DNA of 64,000 bases from Paragordius varius. Lineage: Eukaryota > Nematomorpha. The DNA is taken from positions 4,774,001-4,838,000 of the forward strand of contig OZ176057.1 in NCBI GenBank assembly GCA_964247055.1. Reading direction: 5' to 3'. Both the position numbers and the translations under genes were made by a program. Position 1 is the stretch's first letter. Every line of letters starts with the position of its first letter. Positions 1 through 14,000 of this stretch are shown here, piece by piece. The notes beneath the pieces are model-generated. The model ran no database searches. It was not told the DNA's origin and saw only the letters and a program-made list of their open reading frames with translations.

Positions 1-3000
1 GGCTTCATTTTTACCAGCAAATGAATTTACTGAATATGTGATATCTAGGTATCTTAATATATATTATATATATATATATATGTTTATTTATATTTTGGTA
101 TTTTCGAATAAAAAAAAGGTCAATTATTACGGTAAAAATTGACAAATTCTGCGGAGGGCAAAAATTAAAAATATAAAGTCAAATATTTTTTTTAAAATAC
201 ACCTAATTATACTTTTTTAATTTTTTTAAATAGCGACTGCAAAGTATAAAATAGAGATGTATACCATTTACAATCCATATTCACCCAATAAAAATATATT
301 ATGCGTTTTCAAATTAACATAATTCATAATTAATATGAAATATATTTTAAGGTTTATTATTTTTACCATTATATAAAGTTTAAACAGAATTTTATATTTT
401 ATTATTAAAAAATAAAGGTAATTTTTGATCTTAAAAAAACACATAATTTATTTTAGGGTGATTTTGAATTGTTTAAGAGTGAATTTGAATTATTTAACGG
501 TGAATTTGTATTAATGGTATGTATTGTGGTAACACAATCAATTCTATTTTTTACGATTGTATTTAAACGATGTTTATTAAGAATTAAAGTTTAAAAAGTT
601 GGGTTGGTTTTCTTTTGAGAATAAAATTTTAGTCTTTAAATTTTTACTTTTTGTCTCCCCATATATAATTTCAATTTTTACTATAGTTTATAGGTTTGAA
701 ATATATGAATCATTATATTTTTTGATTATATTATAATTTATTCAATTTTTTACAGTTACGGCTTATCCAGTACAAATGATATGCTTGCTATTCAAACGAA
801 TACGCAAATTACAGAAAATGGTACATATAACAGAATACAGGGATTTTTAATTCTTACCTTGGGCCTTATTTCTTATCGAGATTTTATGGGTAATATGCTT
901 ATATACATATATATATATATATTTAAAATAGTTAATATTTTTTAATCGATTTGGTATTTATTTAATCTACTATTTAAACTTCAAAAACATAATAAAATGT
1001 CGATTAAAATAAAATTACAACTGAAAAATTATAAACTATGCCATAAAGATATATTTCACATTAAACGATGATTATATTAGAATCAGTTCGAAAACACATT
1101 ATTTAATTTAAGGGTGAATTTGCATAGTAAATGATATATCATATAAAAAATAATGTTTTTTATCCTTCTTAACAATTTATATTTAATATTTTTTCTACCA
1201 TTGATGATTATATACCATTTACAATTCAAAAATACCCTTGAACAATTCAAATTTACCCTCGAACAATTTAAATTCACCCTAAAAATAATTTATGTGTTTT
1301 CACGCAAAATTAATATTAAATATATTTTACATAGCTTATTATTTTTATATTAATTTTAAACAGAATTCATATTTAAATATTATAAAATAAACATAATTTA
1401 GTCTAAAAAATTACCGAATTTATTTTATGATGAATTGTTGAAGGGTGAATTTGAACTGTAAATGGTATATCATATGTTATCTTTTTAAATTATTTCCCAC
1501 ATATTAATTTATAAATTAGGTATTTTCTCTATAATCGTATTATTAAAATGGCAAATTTTTTAGTTTTATACAGTATGCATTTTAATGATTGCTTATTTCA
1601 CATTATAGTAGGGCAATTTGCAACACAACACAGTAGTGTATGGAAAAAACAACAAAATGTTGAATAAACAATTTATTTCTTTCGTTTTTCCATACACTCC
1701 TGTGTTGCGAATTGTTCTACTATAGTGTGAAATTAACAAAAAAAACTATAAAACATTTATTCTGCCCTTTGTTGTATTTATTATTTGGAAATAATTAATA
1801 ATTTTCTAGCGATAACTTACTCATACTGTATATATATATATATATATATATATATTTACTTATATGTATTATTATATTTTTTTATAGAATCAATTATATA
1901 TACATATATATATATATATAAATCTATTTTGTTGCTTTTTAATATTTTCACCATAACTTTAACTATAAATTTACTTGATTTACACTTAAAGTTTTACCAC
2001 AATTTTGGTATTATTTAATGTCAAATAATCTATTTTTCAATTAATTATTTATGCTGTCGTACCATATTACTATATATATTTTTCCATTTTGTTTATTTTA
2101 CACATAGATATCAATGAATTAGTATCAATTGAATATAGTTTAGTGACATTGTTGGTTAAAAAAACGTCGGAATTTTATTTAAACCTAACTACGTCATCAT
2201 CTAACAAAAACTTTAATTTTAATGCAAACGCTGTACAATCTGACAATTTTAATGAAAATAATTTTGATAATATACATTATTATAATGGCAATAATGGTTT
2301 CAATATAAATTTTGCCAAGTTTAGTGAAACGTGTGTTAATCGTTCACAAATCCAAGAACTTATTCCAGATAAATCGAGTTATAGGATTGCACAATCACCA
2401 CACCTGTTGGCAGAATTTGAAACTTTAATATCAAAAGTTTTTTTCTTTTTCTAATTGTTGCATAAAATTTTTTTAATTTTTACTTTTTTTTGAAAAAAAA
2501 CAAAATATAAGTTAAAAATATGTGTCTTTAATTAATAATTTAAGGGAAAATGACAGTGTATTTGCTGTATGTAACAAAAAAATGATGGAATTTTAATTTA
2601 TTACTCTATAATCCATAAAATGATGATTTTTACACCATAAAAGAAAATTTAGAGTATGTTGATGCCAATTTTATACCTAAACTTTTTAGAGTGATTAAAT
2701 GTTTATTTATCATATTAAATATTATTTGTATTAAAACAATTTTTTTTAAAAAAAATATGAATTTTCTTTTTCTAATGTTTTTAGTTGTTGCAAATATTTT
2801 TAAAAAAAACATGACAATAAAAAATATATAAATTTATAATTTAAAGGAAAATGGCAATATATTGCTGTATGTAACAAAAAAATGATAGAATTTGATGGAA
2901 TTTGTTGATTTTATTACTCCATAATCCATAAAATAATTTAATACGCCGACTTTTTAGAAAGTGATTTTAATTTTTAATTTATTATATAAAAATATTATTT

Positions 3001-6000
3001 GTATTACAACAATTTTTTTCTAAAAAATGAAATTTTATGTTTTTCTATATGAAAATATTCTTTTACCTTTAAAAATAGATTACCCATTATCACTCACCCC
3101 GACCATGTAAAGCTTTAGGCAATATGGGCCCCTCAACTATTTCGCAAGGCTTTTATACACCTAAAGGTAAATTTTTATTTAGCCATATATTTTTAACGTA
3201 CTAATCAAACTTTAGGTTTATATCAAATTATATTTTTAATTCTATTATACATTTTCATTTCATTTTTTTATTTTTTGTTATCTTAAACACAACGCATGCT
3301 TATTTTAGAGTATGAAATTGTTTTTATTGTTTAAAGGTATCAATTATTACCTTTATATTAAGTCAGATATTTTATATGTTAAAAAAAGGTTTTTTACTTT
3401 TGAACATTGATGTTGTTCTTGGTTTAAAATTGCATTCTAAGTGAAAAAATTTTTTGCAAATTCTTATAATTTAACAGAGATTGTATGGAATTTTTTTTGA
3501 AAACATCTTATTCATTTTATTACAGTATGCATTTAAAGTCAGTAAAGTAGGATAGTTCGCAACACAGTAGATGGAACTACAAATTGTTGAATAAACAATT
3601 ATTTCTTTTCTATTTTCCATACACTCCTGTATTGCATGTTGCCCTACTATAGTGTGGAATAAGCAACCTTTATAATACTGTAAATTTATTTTTCTTTTTA
3701 TATATAAATTAAGGAAATTGAATTGAAAAAAGTATATAAAAACATTTATTTAACACCAAAAAATAATTTTAATAATTTTTACAAAAAAAAGTTTCAATAT
3801 AATCAAACAGATATTGTGTGGGAAAATCTGTTTGAAAATATGTTATTTTAAATTAATTTTTCTGTTTTAAATAATGGAATTTAAATTATTACATTAATTT
3901 ATAAATATCAAAAAAAGTGTATACAGTATATTTTTACAGTATGCATTTTTATGGTTGCTTATTTCACACTATAGTAGGGCGATTTGCAACAATCCAGTAG
4001 TGTATGGAAAAAAGAAAGGAAAAAATTGTTTATTTCGCATTCTGTTATTTTTCCACACACTACTGGTTGCAAATTGCCATACTATACCATTTACAATTCA
4101 AATTTACCCTCGAACAATTTAAACCCTAGAACAATTCAAATTCACCTTCGAACAATTCAAATTTACCCTTGAACAATTCAAATTTGCCCTCAAATAAATT
4201 ATGTGTTTTAAATTAAATTATATTTTATTATATTTTTGGAAAAATAAAATTTTGTCTAATTTTAAAATAATACTGAATATATAATAAACTATGCCATAAG
4301 GATATATTTCATAATAATAATATGATGAGTTTTTAAGTTTTTGAAAACACATAATAGTTTTTTTAGGATGAATTTGAATCGTTCAGGTGATTTGAACTCT
4401 TCAAGGGTGAATTTGAACTGTTTAAGGGTAAATTTAAACTCTTCAAGGGTAAATTTGGATTGTTAAGGGTGAATTAGAACTGTTCAAGGGTGAATTTGAA
4501 TTGTTCAAGGGTGAATTTGAACTGTTTAAGGGTGAATTAAAACTGTAAATGGTATGTTTATATAGTAAAATAAGCAAAACACTGTAATATCATTTATTAT
4601 TTAAACCCCATCTTTATTATTTAATAGATATTGTGTGGGAAACTATGTTTGATCCTTTACGCTTATTATTGGTAGATTCAAGTACCACAGATTATCAAAT
4701 CTCTATGATAAATTTTCAACAATAGTAAAAATTAATGTTAATTTTATTTAAATTTTCAAAAAAAATTTAAAATTATGAATAATTATTTTTAAAATTCTAA
4801 ACAAAATATATTTTTTTGCCAAAAAAATTCCAATGATAAAATAATATGAATAACAGAATAAACAACAATAAAAGTTTCAATGTCTGTAAATATTTACTGA
4901 CATTATTTGCCCAAGTATAAAATATAATAAAAAGAAAAATATACCATTTCCCTTGAACTATTCAAATTCACCCTTAAACGATTTTAATTCACTCTTGAAC
5001 GATTCAATACCCTTAAACAATTTCCTAAAATATAGAATGTGTTTTTAAGTTTAAAAATACCTATATATTTTTGAAAATGAAAATTTGTTTAAAATTAAAA
5101 TAATACTGAAAAAATAATAAAATATGCTTAAAGATATATTTAATATTAATAATGAGTTTTATTAGTTCCAACTTATTAAGGTGAATTTATATTGTTCAAG
5201 AATGAATCTAAATTAGGTGGAATTTGTATTCTTCAAGGGTGAATTACCATTCAAGAATTGTTTAACGGTGATTTTGAATTCTTTAAGGATGAATTTGAAT
5301 TGTTTTCAAATGTTCATTGCATATGTTCAAAGGGGATTTATTGTTAATGGTATACAATAAAATATTTTAATTTAATTTTCTTTGACCATTTTTAATTAAA
5401 TTCAAAATATTGGGCCTAACGCTCGGTTAAATCTTTTTAAAGATAAATAGCCAGATTTTAATTTGAAACATAGTGTTAGTTTATTTAAAAGTGGAAAACA
5501 TCAAAATTAATGTCTCTTTTAACCTATATATATATATTATGTCTAAAAATACAGTAAAAATTGAAATAACAATACAGACAAAAAACTCATAACGACAAAT
5601 ATTTTTTTTCTAAAAGACAACCATATTTTTTTAAACTCTTGATTTTTGTAAAAAAAACTCATTGTTATAAACAGCAAAATATGAATTAGAGTATATGGAA
5701 ATTTGGTATCACAATCAATAACAATTTTATATTTGTAATTAATCGATTATATAGGAAAAATAAGGTTTTTTTTCAAAAAAAGATATGGTTGGTTGTTTTG
5801 GTGAAAAAATTTTGTCTTTATGTTTTTTCCCCTTATAATTTCAAATTTTACTGTACTATTATATATAAGTTACATTTAATATTTTATTTCAATTTAACTA
5901 AATAGTGTGCAATACAAACAAAGAAATCAACATAACGCCCGGGAATTAAAATTAATATGGCCGCCATTTCGATCTATATTTCATAATTTTAATAATGAAA

Positions 6001-6133
6001 AAAATGGTGTTAATAATGACATGATAAAACATTTCAATGCAGTTTTACCACATCTATTGTACACTCAACAAATGAATACGTTACTAGTTAATATACTCAT
6101 TGATGTAAAATTAATTTTATATTTTTTTTGATA

Positions 6134-6167
<34 letters not shown>

Positions 6168-6711
6168 TATGGATTTTAATGGTTCCTTATTTCACATACT
6201 ATAGTTGGGGAATTTGTAACACAACACAGTATAAAAAATAACAAATTATTAAATAAACGATCTTTTCCTTACTTTTTTCCATACACTACTGTGTGTTGCA
6301 AATTGTCCAACTATAGTATGTGAAATAAGCAGCCATTAAAATTAAAACATAAAAAGTTAATTCGACACAAATATTAAAATTTTAGAAAGGTTATCATAAT
6401 TATTAAGAATGATATTTTGGCATAACAAACGTTTTTCATTGAAAATAAGGTATAGGGATTTGAATTGGAACAGACCCAATTCAATATTATTTGACAATTT
6501 TTATTAAATTGAGATTATTTTAACATGTATAAATTATTTAATTACAATTTTAAAATATATAATTTATGGGTTACCAATATGCATGTCAATTTCATACTTT
6601 GCGATTCTGAACATGTTTAAAATAATTAAGATTTAAAAAAAATGGTGGTCTTTTTGAAAAAATATTTTTCTTTATAATTTTTACGTTATGCCCGTATAAA
6701 TTTAATTTTTT

Positions 6712-6747
<36 letters not shown>

Positions 6748-7150
6748 TTTATATTTTAGTACCTTATTAATGAATCAAGGATTCCAGAATTAACATTACA
6801 ATTAGCAGTTTATGTAATTTGGTGCAAAATTGAATATATACTCCTGAACCAATATGATAATACAGTGAGTAACATTTTTTTTTAATATTATTGGATTTTT
6901 TTGGAAAAACATATTTTAAAAATTATTTTATATATGGAAATAATGCGAATATAAAATCTCTCTCTTAAAAATGTTGATAATATGCTTTTATTTTATAACT
7001 TTTTTTATTATTGAATTCAATTATATATATATTAATTTATGTGCTTTTAGATTTTGAAAGATGAAAAATTGGATTCTAAAAACGTATCTTTGCAAAGTAC
7101 ATTACTTTATTATATGATTCTTTTTAAAAATTATTATTATTTTTATTACA

Positions 7151-7208
<58 letters not shown>

Positions 7209-8056
7209 TATACAATTCAAATTCACCCTAAAAATCAATTATGTTTTTTGCTAATATAACTACTCTTCAAATTTGAAATATATCTATATGGCTTATTTTA
7301 TTATTTTTTCGGTATTATTTTAATTTTAAACGATATTTCAATTTATAATAATATAGGTAATTTTTTGATCTTAAAAAACATATAATTTATTTTAGGGTAA
7401 ATTTTTGTTTAAATTCACCCTTGAACAATTCAAATTCACCCTCGAACATAAATTCACTTTCGAACCTAAATTCACTTTCGAACAATTCAAATTCGCCCTA
7501 AAAATAAATTATGTATATTCGAACTAATATAACTCACTTTTAATATGAAATATATCTCTATATCACAGTTTGTTTTTCAGTATTAATTTAATTAAAAACA
7601 AAATTTTGATAAAAATATAGGTAGTTTTTAATTTTAAAAAACATATATATATATAACTTATTTGAGGGTTCGTTCAAATTCACCCTTATAATCAATTATG
7701 TTTTTTGCTAATATAACTACTCATCAATACTCTGATTTATGGCTTGATTTATTACTTTTTCGATATTATTTTAATTTTAAACGAAAAAAATACAAAAAAT
7801 ATAGGTAATTTTAATTAAAAAACACATAATTTTTTAGGGTGAATTTAAATTTATGCTCGAACAATTCAAATCCCCTAAAAATAATTATGTGTTTTCGTAC
7901 TAATATAACTCATTATTAATATAAAATATATCTTTATGACATGGTTCATTAATATTTTTAAAAATATATAAAAATATAGAATTTTTAATCTTAAAAATCA
8001 TATATATCTTATTTAAGGGTAATTTGAATTGTTCTAGGGTGTATTTGAATTTTAAA

Positions 8057-8097
<41 letters not shown>

Positions 8098-11000
8098 TTA
8101 GATTATTTCGACAATGACACACTAAAAGTCACAACCTTAAATCCCGTGAGATGGACGCCTTCAAAATTTAGTGAATTCTTTTTTGAGGATATCTCTGTTT
8201 ATTTCAAGGCAAATCACAATAATATGAATAATTATATAAAATTAGAAACACTCTTGAAACAAAGTAATATATTTATTTATTTTTTGGAACAAACCTAAAT
8301 ATATAAGCAAAGGAAAAACTGAATTATACGGACAAAACGTAAAAATAAAAAGACAAAAATGTTTTTTTACAAAAGAAAACCATGCTTTTAAATGCTTAAT
8401 TTTTTTATTGAAACTCATTGTTTTAAACTTTGAAGTTATATTTTACAATCGTAATTTAAAAGCAATATACGAAAAATATAGGTTTGAAAAAGTATGGGGT
8501 TGTCTTTTGAAAGAAAATTTGTCCTTATATTTTTACGTTTTGTCCGTACAATTCAATTTATTATTATTATTATTATTATTTTACTCACAAACAACAAATT
8601 TTTTATCATATATATCATAAAACTTTTTTTAAAATAAAAAATACAAAGTTACTTTATAAACTCTTTTAAAACCACTCTTGAAACCGAAATAACTCATTGA
8701 CCGTTTTAATTTATTACTGCTTTTATAGTAAAAAATAGAAATTATATACGGACAAAGCGTAAAAATATAAAGACACAAATTTTTTTCAAAAGACAACTAC
8801 ATACTTTTTTCTTAATAATTTTAATGATAACTCATTGTTTTAAACTGTAAAGTGTGGGATAGAGATGTATATATATTGGTAATCAATTATATTACGATTA
8901 TTATAGGTTTTAATAGCATAAATTAAGGTTTGAATAAGTATCTTTTTTTCTGAAACAAAATATTTATTTTTATATTTTCCCGTTTGTCCGTATAACTTCA
9001 ATTTTTATTATATATATATGTGATATTTTTATTTTTCCATTTTTTTATTTAATAGAATACCATAGCACACTAAATTTACCCAATACTCTGTGTGTTTATG
9101 AATTGTTAAGAATGGCCAAATCTCAATACATTACGACAAATTATTTGAATCATGATAATTATTGCATTACTTATGATAATGGTTTTATTTTTTGAATTAC
9201 AAAATATATTTATAGCGTGGTTTGATTCAAAATGTTAATAATTTTATTATTATTGCTTTTCTGAAATTAACATCTCAAAAACATCTTTCTTTGCATATTT
9301 TAAATTTTTATCTGAGTTTATCGATGTTTGAAATAACAAATAAAATTAAATTAACATTTCATGGAAAAAACTGTAAAATTAACTAATTTTTCATTTTACA
9401 GAAAAAATTAATTTTTTACGGAGATAAAACGTAAAATTATAAAGACATTTTTTTTCTAAGACATTGATTTTTTTAATGGAAATCATTGTTTAAAACTGCA
9501 AAATGTGGAATAGAGATGTATATTGTGGTAACACAATCATTTTATAATTTTGATTAAATGTTTTAAATAGGAAAAATTAAGGTTTAATCATGTTGGTTGT
9601 CTTTTGAAAACAAAATTTGTATTTATATTTTTACGTCTGTACAATTTTAATTTTTAATGTGTAATCATTTTACAGTTTCCACAATGTATAACTATATATA
9701 TATTAGGATGAATTTAAACTTTTTATATATTTTTTGGATTAGAATTTTATAGAATTTATTTATATTTCATTCCTCCAGAACGAATTGGTAATGGTGAATT
9801 TTGGTTTAACAAAATTTTACAAGGCTTACAATCTATATCACCTTCATCGTTTACTCATGATTTAATTTTAAACAAAAATGTCCAAGAACCTACTCTCATT
9901 CAGGATAATTTAACTCAAAAGCCAAAATTATTATCTGAAAAGTAAGTTTTTTAGGAATTTTATTTTACATTTGTTTTATAAAAAAATTTTGCACTAGGTG
10001 GTGTCAATAAGATTACGGAATAGTTTTATGAGTTATAGATTATTGCGCAATTATACTATATTTGTTTTCATAAATACACATTTTTTATGTAAAAAATATA
10101 TATATTGGGTTAATTTTATAATTATACGGATAAAATGTAAAAATATAAAGACAAAATTTGTTTTTTTTAAAAGACTGTTGTACTTTTTTGATTTTATATA
10201 TAACTCATTGTTTTCAATTGCAAATCAGGAAATAGAGATGTGTATTGATAACACAATCAATTTCATATTTTACAATTGTATCAAATGATTTTATTTAATA
10301 AGATAAATTAAGGTTTGAAAAAACTTTGTCTTTTATGAAAAAGTATTTGTCTTTATATATCTTTACGTTTTGTCCGTATATAATTTCAGTTTTTACTGTA
10401 AATATTATTTTCAAAAATAGTAATATTATAACATGTTTAAATATGTTTTATGGATAAAAAATATTAATACCACTACCTACTTGTATATGCCTACCTATAT
10501 AGTACTCATAAAAAAATTGACTCAAATTAAAAAAAAATGTTTTTGCTTAGGTTTATTTACACTTTCTGGCCTTTTCACTTTTTTGTCGTATAATTGACAT
10601 ATTGGGGTAATTTATATCCCATAACGCAATTTAATTAAACTACAGTTTTGAAGGATATTTTAGTTAAAATAAAGTATCAAGCGTTTTTGATAAAAAGCTT
10701 ATATTTTCACAGTTTTGTGACTTTTCAAGAGTCGTAAATTGTTAAAACACAAATTGAACAGCTGATATAAAAATCAAAATATATCAGGTTTTTGCTGGTA
10801 AAATATAGCCTGAAAGCTACCTAAAGTTAATTTTATACATTTTTTAACCATAATATACAATTATTTGGCTGTTGTGCATTAGCTATTTGTAAAATTTAAA
10901 GGCAAAAATGGCCTCGAAAAAGTTTGAGATCGGGATATATTATAAATTGTTTTGTACAATGCACCTATAAGGGTAAAGAAAGCATATTTCTTTTAGTGTT

Positions 11001-14000
11001 GACTTAATACCTTAAATATTTTTTAAGATATTCAGAACTTCAAATCATTTTGGAATATAAAAAAACTATTCTAAAATAGTCATCGAATGTTAATACATAT
11101 AACTCAAACCTTAAATATTTAATAATTTTGTGTGTTTAGAAAAAAGATGGCTAATGAAAGACAAAAACGAATTTTAACACGTTATGCAAAACAACAAAAA
11201 AAATTTGTTAAACACTTGCAGAATGAACAAATTGATGATAATACCCAATATATACCACCAAGTTTTGATTTTGTTTAAAAAAATTATTATCATTAATTAA
11301 CAAAAAATGGCCTTTTTATGTGGGTTTTTTTATAAAAAAAATATCTATTATATATACTATTTACAATTCAAATTCACCCTTAAACAATTCATTTACCCTA
11401 AACACTAATATAACTACACATCATTAATATGAAATATATCTTTATGGTATAGTTTATTATTTTTTCAGTATTAATTTATTTTTAGGCAAAATTTCTTTTT
11501 TTAAGTATAAAATAATATAGGTATTTTTTGGTTTAAAAAAATATATTTTAGGGTGAATTCGAAGTATTAATGATATATAAAACAATAATGATATTTTAGA
11601 GATATTCAAAAAAACTTATCGATTTGTTTAATCAAAAAATATATGATGAATAGCATGAGATATAAGTTTATATGATATGTTTTTTCAAACCTTTTATTAA
11701 GAAGAAAAACAACTTATACTGTAATGTTAACTTTTATACATTCTACTCAATCATGTACAACTATAGTTAAATTATAGGTCATATCTATACGATGTTTAAG
11801 GTAGATATAAGATTTTTTATTTATTAGTTATATACATATATACTTGAATATTGTCTTTTTTGCCCACAGTATTTTTCAAAAAACATTCTTTTAAATCTTG
11901 ATTTGATATAAATTATTGTTTTAAACTCCAAAGTATGAAATAAAATAGTATGTTGTTGTGAATACAATTAATTATAATATATTTTATGATTGTAATTAAA
12001 TGATCTATCTATAGGCGTAAAAAAGTATGGAAATATTTGTCCTTATTTAACATTTTTTTCGTATGTAATTTCATTTACATATTACAGTAAAAACTGAAAT
12101 TCGGACAATACGTAAAAATATAAAGACAAATATTTTATAAAAAAAACAAGCATACTTTTTAAACCTTAATTTATCCTATTAAATACAATAACAATAATAA
12201 AATATGTAATTGACTGTGTCAAATATACAATCCTATTTTATATTTTGTTGTTAAAAACATGTGTTATATTTTAAAAAATCAAGATTGAAAAGGTAAGGTT
12301 TTCTATAAGTAAAAAATATTTTTCTTTATATTTTAACATTTTGTTGTATGTAATTTCAATTTTTACATATTATTATATATATTTTTGAATATTTATTTTA
12401 TATAATAGAACTTAATGGAGAAACATGTTGCGTTTGTTCACAACCCATAACACATTGTAATATAAAGTTGGAAAAATTTGATGATATCATAACGGCAAAA
12501 ATTGTCACCAATACTAATAATGATTTGTCAGAAAAACTTGAGTTACTTGGAGGTTATGTAGCCTATTCGCATGAATCCAATGGTTGGTTTTAAATTTTGT
12601 TGTTACCAAATTTTTTATACATTCTTTCCATTTTTAATAGTTTTTTTTGTTTAAAATTATACATTAGAGAGCTTTTGATATATTAACTTAAAAGTATATG
12701 CAATAATGATTTGTAATAGTAAAGAACGAAATGAAAATATTTATTTATTTTGCAAAGACACATTGATTTTTTTGAAAAACTTGGGTATTTTAACAAAACG
12801 TCGGGTTTTTAAACTTGACGGAATTAATTGTTGTATTATATGTTGCAATTTTTCAGTTAAAGGCAGCATTTTTTTAAGAAAATGCAACATTTTTCATCCA
12901 AACTAAACTAAAATTGTTACGTTTGCTTGAAAAAATGTTGCGTTTGCTTGAAAAACGGTATATATTTTTGATCATTAAGTGCTATTTAGAAAAAAATTAG
13001 GCCTAACAAGATATGATACTATCTTTACAAAATATTTTTCATTATATACGTTTTTTTATTATTTAAAATTTAAATTAATATTTTTTATTATTTCTTTTTT
13101 CAACCGTATATAAAATTCTTTTTATCAATAATACAGTAAAAATTAAAATTATATGAACTTTTTTCAAAAGAAACCATCCTTTTTAAATCTTGATATTTTT
13201 GAATATATTGTATTAAATTACAAAGTAAGAAATTGTTGGTAAAACAATCAATTTTATATTTTAGCAGTGATAAGTAAATACTCAATAAAAGAATAGTTAA
13301 GGTTTAAAAAAGTATGGTTGTCTTTTAAACAAATATTTGTCTTTAAATTTTTACGTTTTGTCCATATATTTTGAGGTATTACTGTACTTAAAACCATTAG
13401 ATCTGTGTAATAACCATCATATATTTTCATCTGAAGACTATTTATTTAAAATTTAGTGTTAGGAAATATCTCAAATCCTTTTATATCGCGATTACCTTTA
13501 ACTCCCCCCTCACAAGTCGATTTGAATTCTTCAAATTTCGCGTAAAACATTTTATTATTTTTTAAGTTAATTTATATATTTTAGTTTTTTTTTATATAAA
13601 AGTATTTATAATCATAGGACAACGACAGAGTCTAACATAGTTATAAAGAATAAAAATAATAAAGATAAAACTGATAATCAAATCGATAACCTTGATGGTA
13701 TACACCTTAAAAATAATGATGGATCCCTTAAACATATTATGAAAAGACAAATTGAGGCACAATTAAAACTGTGTGAATCCGAAATATCTGAAAAATCATT
13801 AAACACGCAAAATTCAAATACTTCTTTGACAACAGAATATACTACCGAGAATTGCTTTGAAAATGAAATAACCCATGAAATATTGCAAACGTTACATAAT
13901 TTTATAATAGAAAATGATTTAGAAAACAGTGAACACACCTTTAATCGATTCAAATCTTTCAATGAATTTTGCAATCGAAAGCTAATTACAAGTATTGAGT

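Noticed and set aside
4360-4556. Regularly spaced 21-bp repeats that could suggest a CRISPR array
   Set aside because: The units are contiguous with no unique spacers and lie in a palindromic element inside an animal intron.
12940-12960. Similarity of AAAATGTTGCGTTTGCTTG to the start of the RING exon (ACATGTTGCGTTTGTTC)
   Set aside because: The match is short and not extended on either side; probably coincidence.
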